From an uncultured Halieaceae bacterium (lineage in GTDB: Bacteria > Pseudomonadota > Gammaproteobacteria > Pseudomonadales > Halieaceae): a stretch of 15,242 bases of DNA. Position numbers and translations under genes: made by a program. The stretch's first letter is position 1. Every line of letters begins with the position of its first letter. The notes beneath the pieces are model-generated. The model was given only the letters and a program-made list of their open reading frames with translations, was not told the DNA's origin and did no database searches. Location: the NCBI GenBank assembly GCA_913063005.1, contig CAJXZI010000023.1:1-15242 (forward strand), read 5' to 3'. Shown piece after piece: positions 7,325-15,164 of the stretch.

Positions 7325-8064
7325 TAGTCGCGTGTCATCCGGTCTGAAAGTGCCTGAGCTTCAGCTACGTCCAGCGTGCCCTCGTAGATAGCACGCCCTG
7401 TGATCGCACCAATAATGCCGTTATGTGCAACCTCGGCCAAGCCACGAATATCGTCGATGTTGGTCACGCCACCAGAAGCAATAACAGGTAGCCCGCCTTC
7501 AACAGCAAGATTAACTGTCGCCGCGATATTAACACCCTGCATCATTCCGTCGCGCTCGATGTCCGTGTAGACAATCGCCTCAACACCGGCGTCGCGAAAA
7601 TCACGCGCTAAGTCTACCGCTCGTACCGTACTCGTCTCGGCCCAACCGTCTGTAGCGACAAAACCCGCTTTCGCATCGATGCCAACAATAATGTGACCCG
7701 GAAAACGCTCGCACGCCTCGCGCACAAACTCAGGATTCTTCACTGCGGCTGTGCCAATGATCACGTAACTCACACCTGCGTTCAGGTAGTTTTCGATGGT
7801 ATGACAGTCCCTAATACCGCCACCAATCTGAACCGGGAGGCTGGGCAGTGCTTGAGTGATCGCTTTAACCGCACCCGCATTCTTTGGGGTGCCGGCAAAG
7901 GCGCCGTTGAGGTCTACCATATGTAGCCTGCGGGCACTCGCCTGAGCCCATTGCTCAGCCGTTGCAACAGGATCGTCGGAGAAAACCGTGCTGTCGTCCA
8001 TGTCGCCTTGGCGCAACCGAACGCATTGCCCATCTTTAAGGTCTATTGCTGGAATAACTAACAT
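7324..8064 (-). CDS. hisA: ProFAR isomerase HisA
   Basis: Catalyses the Amadori rearrangement of ProFAR to PRFAR, the substrate of HisF/HisH. The 246-residue barrel shows MLVIPAIDLKDGQCVRL with catalytic Asp8. The second catalytic aspartate is Asp130 in IIVGIDAKAG. Phosphate-binding loops QIGGGIRD and PVIASGGVTN are present, as is YTDIERDGMMQGVN. The ATG at 8064 is preferred over the in-frame TTG at 8076 because HisA proteins usually begin with M-(L/I)-(V/I)-IPAIDL and a GGGA-like ribosome site precedes it. The start overlaps the end of hisH by 7 bases and the stop overlaps the hisF start, indicating tight coupling of the three subunits. Confidence 0.97.
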   Translation of the reverse strand: MLVIPAIDLKDGQCVRLRQGDMDDSTVFSDDPVATAEQWAQASARRLHMVDLNGAFAGTPKNAGAVKAITQALPSLPVQIGGGIRDCHTIENYLNAGVSYVIIGTAAVKNPEFVREACERFPGHIIVGIDAKAGFVATDGWAETSTVRAVDLARDFRDAGVEAIVYTDIERDGMMQGVNIAATVNLAVEGGLPVIASGGVTNIDDIRGLAEVAHNGIIGAITGRAIYEGTLDVAEAQALSDRMTRD

Positions 8065-8705
8065 GATCCATCCCAATCGAGGAAATTCGATAACAGCTTT
8101 ACGCCATTGTCATGGCTTTTCTCGGGATGGAATTGCGTAGCAAATACATTCCCCTGAGCAACCGCAGAAGCACCCTCCAAGCCGTATTCAAAGGTGGCCA
8201 CTACCGAATCGCATTGATCTGCGGGCACAAAAAAGCTATGAACAAAATAGAAATACGCGTTGTCGTCAATTCCGTTCCACATTGGATGCGCGGATATCTG
8301 TCTGACACGATTCCATCCCATATGAGGCACTTTCAACTTAGCGCCCGCAGTATCTCGATGGTCCTGAGGGAATCGTGTGACTGGGCCCTGCAACCAATCG
8401 AGACAGGCAACACCACCGTTCTCCTCAGAGCGCGTCATCAGCGATTGCATACCCACGCATATGCCAAGTACTGGGGTCCCTGCCTCAATCACGGCCCGTA
8501 ACGTTTCATCGCAACCAAGCCGCTTGAACTCGCTAATGCAGTCACGAATAGCGCCCACACCAGGAAAAACCACACGATCAGCACTCAATATAGCGTCGGG
8601 CATATCGGTGACCACAACACGATCAGCACCCGCTTTACGCAGCGCACTTTCTACCGAGTGAAGGTTGCCCATGCCGTAATCGATAACGGCAACTGTTTTT
8701 GACAT
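8058..8705 (-). CDS. hisH: Imidazole glycerol phosphate synthase, glutaminase subunit HisH
   Basis: A class I glutamine amidotransferase that hydrolyses glutamine and channels ammonia to HisF. The 215-residue product has the catalytic triad Cys83 (LGICVGMQ), His193 and Glu195 (FATQFHPEKS). It also has the family start AVIDYGMGNLHSVESAL and the oxyanion-region PGVGA segment. All three triad residues are intact. It follows hisB by 4 bases and overlaps hisA by 7, consistent with a single polycistronic message. The ribosome site is weak, so re-initiation after hisB may help its translation (inference). Confidence 0.97.
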   Translation of the reverse strand: MSKTVAVIDYGMGNLHSVESALRKAGADRVVVTDMPDAILSADRVVFPGVGAIRDCISEFKRLGCDETLRAVIEAGTPVLGICVGMQSLMTRSEENGGVACLDWLQGPVTRFPQDHRDTAGAKLKVPHMGWNRVRQISAHPMWNGIDDNAYFYFVHSFFVPADQCDSVVATFEYGLEGASAVAQGNVFATQFHPEKSHDNGVKLLSNFLDWDGSC

Positions 8706-8709
8706 CGGC

Positions 8710-9318
8710 TTACAAAACGCCTTTGGTCGATGGCATTGCCGAGGGTGCGCGCTCGTCTGCGGACACGGCCATTCTCAGCGCCCGTCCAAATGCCTTAAAC
8801 ACGGTCTCGGCCTGGTGATGGCTGTTCTCGCCCTTGAGGTTATCGATATGCAAAGTGAGCTGAGCGTGATTCACCAGTCCATGGAAAAATTCCGAGAACA
8901 GGTCTACGTCAAAGTCGCCCACTGAAGCGCGGGTGAAGGGCACGTTGTAGTGCAAGCTTGGGCGTCCAGAGAAATCAATCACAACACGTGACAAAGCCTC
9001 ATCGAGCGGCACATAGGCATGTCCGTATCGTAGAATGCCACGCCGATCGCCAACGGCTTGCGCAAGGGCTTGGCCTAGCGTGATGCCAATATCCTCGACG
9101 GTGTGGTGTGCGTCGATATGTAAGTCACCATTTGCTTTGATGTTTAGGTCGACCATGCCGTGACGCGCGATCTGATCGAGCATGTGCTCAAGAAAGGGTA
9201 AACCCGTATCAAACTCTGCTTTACCAGTTCCATCTAGGCATACCGAGACAGTGATTTGGGTCTCCAGTGTGTCGCGAGACACCGTGGCTGAACGAGCTGT
9301 CGCTTGAGCGTTGTCCAT
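8710..9318 (-). CDS. hisB: Imidazoleglycerol-phosphate dehydratase (monofunctional HisB)
   Basis: Dehydrates imidazole glycerol phosphate to imidazole acetol phosphate using Mn2+. The 202-residue protein shows the two metal-binding repeats, DAHHTVEDIG and ENSHHQAE, plus FLEHMLDQIARHG and PLDEALSRVVIDFSGRP. It lacks the N-terminal HAD phosphatase domain fused to HisB in enterobacteria, so histidinol-phosphate phosphatase must be encoded elsewhere. The ATG at 9318 is preceded by TAGGAA at good spacing. First gene of the hisBHAF cluster; hisG, hisD, hisC and hisIE are not in the window, so the pathway genes are split. No leader peptide or attenuator is visible in the 88-bp upstream gap. Confidence 0.97.
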   Translation of the reverse strand: MDNAQATARSATVSRDTLETQITVSVCLDGTGKAEFDTGLPFLEHMLDQIARHGMVDLNIKANGDLHIDAHHTVEDIGITLGQALAQAVGDRRGILRYGHAYVPLDEALSRVVIDFSGRPSLHYNVPFTRASVGDFDVDLFSEFFHGLVNHAQLTLHIDNLKGENSHHQAETVFKAFGRALRMAVSADERAPSAMPSTKGVL

Positions 9319-9406
9319 CTATATTTCCTAAACTTGAGTCGACCACACCTGAGAGGCGCTACACTAGGCGGCGAATTGTATAGCAAAGCGCTGGCCAGCT
9401 CATCAT
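9319..9406. promoter_or_regulatory. Divergent hisB/mutY intergenic region
   Basis: This 88-bp gap must hold the starts of both transcription units. On the minus strand TACAAT (9380-9375, 5 of 6 to the -10 consensus) could serve hisB with a leader of about 50 bases, but its -35 is poor. On the plus strand TATAGC (9379-9384) is a weak -10 for mutY. A perfect 10-bp palindrome, GCTGGCCAGC, lies at 9390-9399, just before the mutY ATG. The promoter assignments are tentative. Confidence 0.3.
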
Positions 9407-10540
9407 ATGACCGATCTCCCTACTTTTTCAGCGCGACTGCTTGCTTGGTTCGACGAGCATGGACGTAAGACCTTGCCTTGGCAGCAAGATCGCACGCCCT
9501 ATCGGGTGTGGGTATCGGAGATCATGTTGCAGCAGACACAAGTCGCAACGGTCATCCCTTACTACGAGCGTTTCATGGCGAGATTTCCCGAAGTGACCGA
9601 TCTTGCAAGCGCACCCATCGACGATGTTCTCAGTCTGTGGACGGGGCTTGGCTACTACGCTCGCGCACGCAATTTACACAAAACCGCCTCCCTCGTGGTT
9701 GAAAAATTCAGTGGGGAGTTTCCAGACTCGGTCGAAGGTCTGGAGTCACTGCCAGGGATCGGCCGATCAACTGCGGGCGCGATTCTCACCCTCGGGCACG
9801 GTGGTTGGGCGCCCATCTTGGACGGAAACGTGAAGCGTGTTCTAGCTCGTTACCACGCCATCGAGGGCTGGCCTGGTCGTAGCGACGTGCTCGCAGCGCT
9901 GTGGAAAGCCTCCGAGGCCGTGACGCCGCGAGAACGAACCGCTGATTACACGCAGGGCATCATGGACTTGGGCGCGACGCTGTGTACCAAATCAAAACCT
10001 GAGTGTTTGTTCTGTCCGATGACGGAAGATTGCCAGGCAAGAATCTCGGGCGCGCAATCTGCCTATCCAGGAAAGAAGCCAAAGAAAAAGACTCCCACCC
10101 GCGAGACGTATTTCATTATCTGCATTGATTCACAGGGGCAGCTGTTACTGGAGAGGCGACCACCGAGCGGAATTTGGGGTGGCCTCTGGTCATTTCCCGA
10201 GGCAAGTAATCTCGAAGCCTGCACAAACAACTCCTCAGATAAGCACCCGAACACCGACACTGGCGCTGTGGAAGAACCAGATAGTATTGATGCCGTTTCC
10301 GTAACATCGTGGCTCAATGAGCAAGGCTTAGTAGCCGTCCAACCGTGGACAGTCCTGCCCTCTGTCAGTCATACGTTTAGCCATTTTCGTCTCGAGATCA
10401 CCCCGGTGACGTGTGTTGTCCAGAACAATGTGTCAAGAATAGCTGACAGCGAAGGTCAGGGCTGGTTTACAATAGCGCGCTCGCTGACCTTGGGCTTACC
10501 CGCACCCGTGGTCAGGATATTGCAGTCACTCGAAGCATGA
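9407..10540 (+). CDS. mutY: Adenine DNA glycosylase MutY
   Basis: Removes adenine mispaired with 8-oxoguanine or guanine, preventing G:C to T:A changes. The 377-residue protein has the HhH-GPD glycosylase domain with catalytic Glu38 (VSEIMLQQTQV), the helix-hairpin-helix LPGIGRSTAGAI and Asp139 (LDGNVKRVLAR). The [4Fe-4S] cluster loop is formed by Cys193, Cys200, Cys203 and Cys209 (C-x6-C-x2-C-x5-C). The C-terminal NUDIX-like domain that recognises 8-oxoG includes LLLERRPPSGIWGGLWSFPE and SHTFSHFRLEI. The stretch between them (about 266-290) is polar and may be a species-specific loop. Length and all catalytic residues are normal. The ribosome site is weak. The next gene is yggX, as in E. coli. 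Confidence 0.97.
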   Translation: MTDLPTFSARLLAWFDEHGRKTLPWQQDRTPYRVWVSEIMLQQTQVATVIPYYERFMARFPEVTDLASAPIDDVLSLWTGLGYYARARNLHKTASLVVEKFSGEFPDSVEGLESLPGIGRSTAGAILTLGHGGWAPILDGNVKRVLARYHAIEGWPGRSDVLAALWKASEAVTPRERTADYTQGIMDLGATLCTKSKPECLFCPMTEDCQARISGAQSAYPGKKPKKKTPTRETYFIICIDSQGQLLLERRPPSGIWGGLWSFPEASNLEACTNNSSDKHPNTDTGAVEEPDSIDAVSVTSWLNEQGLVAVQPWTVLPSVSHTFSHFRLEITPVTCVVQNNVSRIADSEGQGWFTIARSLTLGLPAPVVRILQSLEA

Positions 10541-10543
10541 GTC

Positions 10544-10578
10544 TTGATCTTTGACTTCGATCAATGACCTTTACTAAT
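10544..10578 (+). promoter_or_regulatory. Candidate yggX promoter with overlapping inverted repeat
   Basis: TTGACT (10551-10556, 5 of 6 to the -35 consensus) is followed after 16 bp by ACTAAT (10573-10578, 4 of 6 to the -10 consensus). A start near 10585 would leave a leader of about 19 bases before the yggX ATG. The -35 lies within the spacer of an inverted repeat, TTGATC (10544-10549) and GATCAA (10559-10564), spaced 9 bp, which could be an operator. Both are sequence-only predictions. Confidence 0.35.
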
Positions 10579-10603
10579 AGAAATCTGGCTAAGGAATTCC
10601 GTA

Positions 10604-10879
10604 ATGCGAACTGTAAAATGTCGTCGCTACAACGAAGAACTTGAGGGTCTTGATAGACCACCGCTCCCAGGCCCAAAAGGTCAGGCTATTTTTGAGTCTG
10701 TCTCGAAAAAAGCGTGGGGTGATTGGCAGGCGCTTCAGACGATGCTCATCAACGAGAAACACCTCAATATGATGGACCCTGATGCTCGCAAATATCTATC
10801 CGACCAGATGGAGCTTTTTTTGAGCGGCGGTGAACACGATCACGCGGAAGGCTACGTACCACCCTCACAGTCAAATTAA
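10604..10879 (+). CDS. yggX: Probable Fe(2+)-trafficking protein YggX
   Basis: A small (91-residue) cytosolic protein of the YggX family, linked in enterobacteria to iron handling and protection of Fe-S clusters from oxidative damage. Family hallmarks are the N-terminal cysteine (Cys6 in RTVKCRRYNEELEGL), the PPLPGPKGQ segment, WGDWQALQTMLINEKHLNMMDP and the ending EGYVPP. The ATG at 10604 has a good AAGGA ribosome site about 8 bases upstream. It follows mutY by 63 bp, the same partner as in E. coli; MutY itself carries a [4Fe-4S] cluster. Only 26 bp separate it from the following membrane fusion gene, with no hairpin visible, so transcription probably continues into the efflux genes. Confidence 0.95.
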   Translation: MRTVKCRRYNEELEGLDRPPLPGPKGQAIFESVSKKAWGDWQALQTMLINEKHLNMMDPDARKYLSDQMELFLSGGEHDHAEGYVPPSQSN

Positions 10880-10905
10880 ACGATCACTCAACGAGAGACA
10901 TTTAA

Positions 10906-11991
10906 ATGCGCAGAGTATTGCCCTGGCTCATCACCATAGTCAGCTGCTTTTTAGTGACTGGCGCGCTGGCAGCAGTGAAATATCAGCAAATTACGGCTGC
11001 CATCGCCTTCGGCGCCTCGTTCCCTGAGCCCTACGAAGTGGTCAGTGCACAGCAGGTCAGCACAACATCGCATACCGCTATCCGGCGTTTGGGTGGCACC
11101 GTCCGAAGACCTGAATTCGTGGAAATCAGTCCAGAGGTGGGCGGCCGTATCGTTGCGCTTCCTCACCAATCGGGCGCCATTGTTAAAAAGGGTCAACCGC
11201 TACTTGAGCTATTCTCAGCCGATCTCACGGCGCAACAGGAAGCCCTCAAAGCGGAGCGCGATCTTACGATTACTCAGCTTGGAAGAAGTCAAAAGCTACG
11301 ATCGCAATCGCTGATTGCGCAAGATGATATCGATGTACAGCAGGCGCGATTAAATGCACTGAATGCACAAATCCGTGCAATTGATGCCCAGCTAACGCGA
11401 TTAACACTGACAGCGCCCTTTGATGGTCGCATGGGCATCTACACGCACGTTGTGGGCGACATGATCGACAGCGGCGAAGTCATCGCAGATTTCACCGGTC
11501 TTGGCAGCGAGCGGTGGATTGATTTCAAAGTGCCTCAGGGTCTAGCGCGCTTAAGTGTCGGCGATAGGGTAAGCATTTTTGACCTCGACAATAATCTACT
11601 CGGCACTGCGACTATTATTGTTGTCTCAGATACCATCGACGCAAATACACGAACTTTTGATGTCCGCGCTGTGACCCAAAGCGATGGCTTGAAACACGGC
11701 GAATTGCTGCAGGTTGAAGTTTCAAGCGGCGCCTCATCCGTTGTTTATCAGTTACCTCCCGCGAGCATCCGCTGGGATACCGAGGGAACTTATATTTTCG
11801 AACTAGCCGATGCTGAAGCTGGCGCACAGCAGCCCTTCAGGGCAGTTCCAACGCGAGTCACCTTGGTTGATGAGAGCGCAGACGTTGCCCTTTTCACGGC
11901 CGACTTGGATGAAACAGCCCTGTTCGCTACGACAGGCTCGTTTAAGCTCTCCGATGGCGTTCTAGCGCGTCTTTACACTGGGGCAAAGTAA
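10906..11991 (+). CDS. RND efflux periplasmic adaptor (membrane fusion protein, HlyD/AcrA family)
   Basis: Bridges an inner-membrane RND pump to an outer-membrane channel. The 361-residue product has an N-terminal hydrophobic segment (residues 4-23), then the lipoyl half-motif region ISPEVGGRIVALPHQSGAIVKKGQPLLEL. An alpha-helical hairpin (about 105-165, rich in Gln, Ala, Arg) follows, then the returning lipoyl half LTAPFDGRMGIY, a beta-barrel domain (WIDFKVPQGLARLSVGDRVSIF) and a membrane-proximal domain. Cys14 in TIVSC loosely fits a lipobox, but hydrophobic residues continue after it, so a membrane anchor or cleaved signal is equally likely. The stop is one base before the RND permease ATG, so the pair is coupled. 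The substrate cannot be told from sequence, and no outer-membrane channel gene is in the window. Confidence 0.92.
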   Translation: MRRVLPWLITIVSCFLVTGALAAVKYQQITAAIAFGASFPEPYEVVSAQQVSTTSHTAIRRLGGTVRRPEFVEISPEVGGRIVALPHQSGAIVKKGQPLLELFSADLTAQQEALKAERDLTITQLGRSQKLRSQSLIAQDDIDVQQARLNALNAQIRAIDAQLTRLTLTAPFDGRMGIYTHVVGDMIDSGEVIADFTGLGSERWIDFKVPQGLARLSVGDRVSIFDLDNNLLGTATIIVVSDTIDANTRTFDVRAVTQSDGLKHGELLQVEVSSGASSVVYQLPPASIRWDTEGTYIFELADAEAGAQQPFRAVPTRVTLVDESADVALFTADLDETALFATTGSFKLSDGVLARLYTGAK

Positions 11992-11992
11992 T

Positions 11993-14900
11993 ATGACCGA
12001 GCTCCACGACAAGCCTCGTTGGAACGATATTTTTGTAAAACGCCCTGTCATTGCGGTTGTGGTGTCATTGCTTCTATTGCTTGCGGGCATCCGATCTGCG
12101 GTCGATATCCCGGTTTTGCAGTTCCCCGTGATTAAAAGCTCTTCGATCCAAATTATCACTCCCTACCCGGGCGCGACAGCAGAGTCAGTCCAAGGCTTTG
12201 TTACCGAACCTATTGAGCGCGTAGCCAACGCCATCCCGGGTGTGGACTATGTGGAGTCTGTAACGACGTCGGGCGAGAGTATTGTTACTGCGTGGATGCA
12301 GCTCAACGAAGACAGCACCGATGCACTCGCGGAGTTGTCATCGGGCCTCAGTCAGATTCGGTTAGAGCTCCCGGATGGTGCTGAAGATCCGTTCATTGAA
12401 GTGAGCAGAGCTGACAGTCCTTACGCCAGTTTTTATCTCGCGGTAAGTGTCCCCGACACGCGTTCGATAGGTGAAGTGACTGATATTGTCCAGCGCGACA
12501 TCGTGCCGCAGCTCACCTCGGTGCCCAATGTACAACGTGTCGACAACAGCGGCGTGAAACCTGCAATGCGCATTTGGCTCAACGCCTGGAAAATGGCAGC
12601 TCTGGGTGTGACGGCTCACGACGTACGCGATACGTTACAAGGTAACAACGTCATCGGCGCCCTCGGCGCGAGTGAGAGCGATACCCAGCGTATTACCCTG
12701 AAGACCGACGCCACTGCACGCACAGCGGACGATTTCCGATCTATGATCATACGTGCTGAAGATGGCGCAGAAATTCGTTTGGGTGACGTCGCCAGAATCG
12801 AGCTCGGCATCGAAGAGAAGCAAATGCGCAGTCGATACGCGCAGGATCTGGTGGTTTTCTTACCGATTTACGCGGCGCCTGGAGCGAGCGAAATCGCCGT
12901 TGCCGACGCACTGTATGATCGCATCGAAGACATCAATAGCGTGCTGCCCGATGACCTCGAACTGATCATGGCCTTCGATATTTCGAATTACATGAGAGAT
13001 TCTTTGCGTGAGATCGTCACCACTTTGGGTGAGACGATACTGCTTGTGGGCTTTGTTGTGGTGGCGCTGATGGGCTCGTTTAGAACGGCCCTAGTGCCAC
13101 TAATGACGATACCCATCTCGCTGCTCGGTGCCGTAGCCGCAATGTCCGTCATTGGCTTTTCGTTCAACCTTTTGACCGTACTCGCTATCGTGCTTTCGGT
13201 AGGTTTGGTGGTTGATGACGCCATTGTGGTGGTAGAGAACGTTGCCAGAAACTTACGAGCAGGCATGAGTCGTTACCAGGCGGCACTGACGAGCTCTCGT
13301 AGATTGCTGGGCCCTATCGTTGCTATGACGGCAACCTTGGCTGTGGTCTATGCACCGATCGGGTTCCTATCGGGCCTCTCTGGCGTTCTCTTTCGGGAAT
13401 TCGCCTTCGCTCTAGCGGTGGCGGTCATGATTTCGGGCTTCGTGGCCATGACGCTCTCCCCAGTACTGAGCGCCTGGGTCTGCCCCGATAAGGGTCACGA
13501 ATCGAGAACCACGCGCTGGGTAAACCAGCGTTTTGATGCCACTGCGGACGCCTACTCGCATGTTGTCGATTTCTCGCTAAAGTGGCGGTATCAGCTGATT
13601 GCTGCCGGTATTTTCTTCTCTCTGCTGTCAGCACCACTCTACCTCTTTTCGCTCAAAGAGCTCTCTCCAGTTGAGGACCAGAGTAGTCTGGGACTCGTGT
13701 TCGAGTCCGCTCCTGAGTCATCGCTTCAAGAAACCTACGAAGGCTTTTATCAGGTTGTCTCAACGTTGGAAGACAAACCCGAACCCTCATACATGTGGCA
13801 GATCGTACAACCCAACGGCGGATTTGGCGGACAGGAGTTTGTGCCACCCGAAGAGCGTGACCGCAGAGTTACCGACATGGTTTTTGAGATCTATCAGAGC
13901 ATCAAGAACTCGCCCATTGTCTCGGCCATTCCGTTCGAAGAAGCCTCATTACCCTCGGCGGGACGTTTCGATGTTGAGGTCGTAATCACCTCCTCTGACA
14001 CCAATGAAAATATGCTGGAAGTAGCGCGCGCTATGGTTGATGAAGCGCAGTCGTCGGGCAGCTTCTTATTCGTCGAAACCGACATCAAAATCGATCGCGT
14101 TGAAGCGGAGTTTGAGATCGACAAAGAACGCCTAGCAGACCTCGGCATGAGCCTTGGCGACCTTTCAGCGCAAATGGGCCTTATGGTGTCGCCTGCCTAT
14201 GTAACACGCTTTGACGAACGCGGCCGGGCCTATCGTGTCATCCCCATGCTGGAAGACGAACAGCGCAGCTCGCCTTCGGCGCTTCTTGATATTCCGGTAA
14301 GAATTCCCAACGGAGAGCTGGTCCCCTTTGGCTCGCTGGTGACACTGACACGCTCTACCCAGCCTCGCGCTCTAACGCGCTTCCAGCAGAAAGATGGCTT
14401 TAAAATTTACGGTGCCGTCCTCCCAGGAACGACGAAGGATCAGGGCCTCAGTCTCCTCGAGGACATTGCGGAGCGCACGCTACCGGATGGCTACGTTCTC
14501 GACTACCTTGGCGAGTCACGCGAGCTTCGCAGTGAAGGCAATACAATGGCCGGGGTTCTCTTGATTGCAACTGTGCTCGTCTTCTTAGTGCTCGCGGTAC
14601 AGTTCAACAGCTTTAGAGATCCGTTAATCATACTGTTAGGATCGATCCCACTTGCGTTGTTTGCGGCGCTGACCATCACCTTCCTCAACTTCAGCACCAT
14701 TAATATTTTCTCGCAGGTAGGTCTTGTCACCCTTGTGGGGCTGGTCACCAAAAATGCGATTTTGATTGTCGATTTCGCCAATCAGGAGCGCATTGCCGGC
14801 GTTGAAAAGTTAGCGGCAATTAAGAACGGTGCCATAGCGCGACTGCGCCCCGTTCTTATGACAACAGGGGCAACTGTGCTTGGCCACTTCCCCTTGGTTT

Positions 14901-15097
14901 TGGTAACGGGTGCAGGCGCGGAAGCTCGAAATAGCATTGGTGCCGTGCTGGTCTTTGGCATGCTCATCGGAACACTGTTCACTTTAGTTATTTTACCCGC
15001 GGTTTATGCGGTTCTCGCTTCTAATCGGGATATGACCAGGGACGCCAAGGACGATGAAGCGGTGGACGACGCGGATAATGCGCCGGTAATGGCTTAG
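11993..15097 (+). CDS. RND efflux permease, HAE-1 (AcrB-like) family
   Basis: A proton-driven inner-membrane exporter of 1034 residues, the normal size for the hydrophobe/amphiphile efflux family. It has TM1 (about 16-34, VIAVVVSLLLLLAG) and the first large periplasmic loop with TPYPGATAESVQGFVTEPIE. Next comes a block of membrane helices (about 340-495), a second periplasmic loop, and a final helix block (about 850-1010). The proton-relay residues are intact: Asp408 and Asp409 in GLVVDDAIVVVENV (TM4) and Lys920 in GLVTKNAILIVDFAN (TM10). These argue for an active antiporter of the HAE-1 type and not a heavy-metal CzcA type. Substrate is unknown. It is cotranscribed with the preceding adaptor, probably under yggX control. 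The acidic C-terminal tail (about 1012-1034) is typical of cytosolic ends. No local regulator gene (TetR, LysR) accompanies it. Confidence 0.95.
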   Translation: MTELHDKPRWNDIFVKRPVIAVVVSLLLLLAGIRSAVDIPVLQFPVIKSSSIQIITPYPGATAESVQGFVTEPIERVANAIPGVDYVESVTTSGESIVTAWMQLNEDSTDALAELSSGLSQIRLELPDGAEDPFIEVSRADSPYASFYLAVSVPDTRSIGEVTDIVQRDIVPQLTSVPNVQRVDNSGVKPAMRIWLNAWKMAALGVTAHDVRDTLQGNNVIGALGASESDTQRITLKTDATARTADDFRSMIIRAEDGAEIRLGDVARIELGIEEKQMRSRYAQDLVVFLPIYAAPGASEIAVADALYDRIEDINSVLPDDLELIMAFDISNYMRDSLREIVTTLGETILLVGFVVVALMGSFRTALVPLMTIPISLLGAVAAMSVIGFSFNLLTVLAIVLSVGLVVDDAIVVVENVARNLRAGMSRYQAALTSSRRLLGPIVAMTATLAVVYAPIGFLSGLSGVLFREFAFALAVAVMISGFVAMTLSPVLSAWVCPDKGHESRTTRWVNQRFDATADAYSHVVDFSLKWRYQLIAAGIFFSLLSAPLYLFSLKELSPVEDQSSLGLVFESAPESSLQETYEGFYQVVSTLEDKPEPSYMWQIVQPNGGFGGQEFVPPEERDRRVTDMVFEIYQSIKNSPIVSAIPFEEASLPSAGRFDVEVVITSSDTNENMLEVARAMVDEAQSSGSFLFVETDIKIDRVEAEFEIDKERLADLGMSLGDLSAQMGLMVSPAYVTRFDERGRAYRVIPMLEDEQRSSPSALLDIPVRIPNGELVPFGSLVTLTRSTQPRALTRFQQKDGFKIYGAVLPGTTKDQGLSLLEDIAERTLPDGYVLDYLGESRELRSEGNTMAGVLLIATVLVFLVLAVQFNSFRDPLIILLGSIPLALFAALTITFLNFSTINIFSQVGLVTLVGLVTKNAILIVDFANQERIAGVEKLAAIKNGAIARLRPVLMTTGATVLGHFPLVLVTGAGAEARNSIGAVLVFGMLIGTLFTLVILPAVYAVLASNRDMTRDAKDDEAVDDADNAPVMA

Positions 15098-15102
15098 TTT
15101 AC

Positions 15103-15139
15103 TTGACGGCTTAACATCTCGACGGTTTAATACGCGGCC
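15103..15139 (+). promoter_or_regulatory. Strong promoter with GC-rich discriminator for tRNA-Phe
   Basis: TTGACG (15103-15108, 5 of 6) and TTTAAT (15126-15131, 5 of 6) are separated by an ideal 17 bp. Directly after the -10 comes a GC-rich discriminator (ACGCGGCC, 15132-15139), a known mark of stable-RNA promoters under stringent (ppGpp/DksA) control in gammaproteobacteria. The start would lie near 15138, leaving about 27 bases of 5' leader for RNase processing. It begins only 5 bp after the RND permease stop codon. Confidence 0.65.
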
Positions 15140-15164
15140 TTTCCGAAGTACTTTCTTCAGATTT

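Noticed and set aside
8112..8661. Two long plus-strand open frames opposite hisH.
   Set aside because: Shadows of hisH, whose catalytic triad and operon position are unambiguous.
9319..9406. His leader peptide or transcription attenuator upstream of hisB.
   Set aside because: No short frame with a run of histidine codons and no terminator-antiterminator pair could be found in the 88-bp gap.
13599..13985. A 128-codon open frame in another frame inside the RND permease gene.
   Set aside because: It lies entirely within a clearly coding gene and its product has no family-like features; a by-product of GC-rich codon use.
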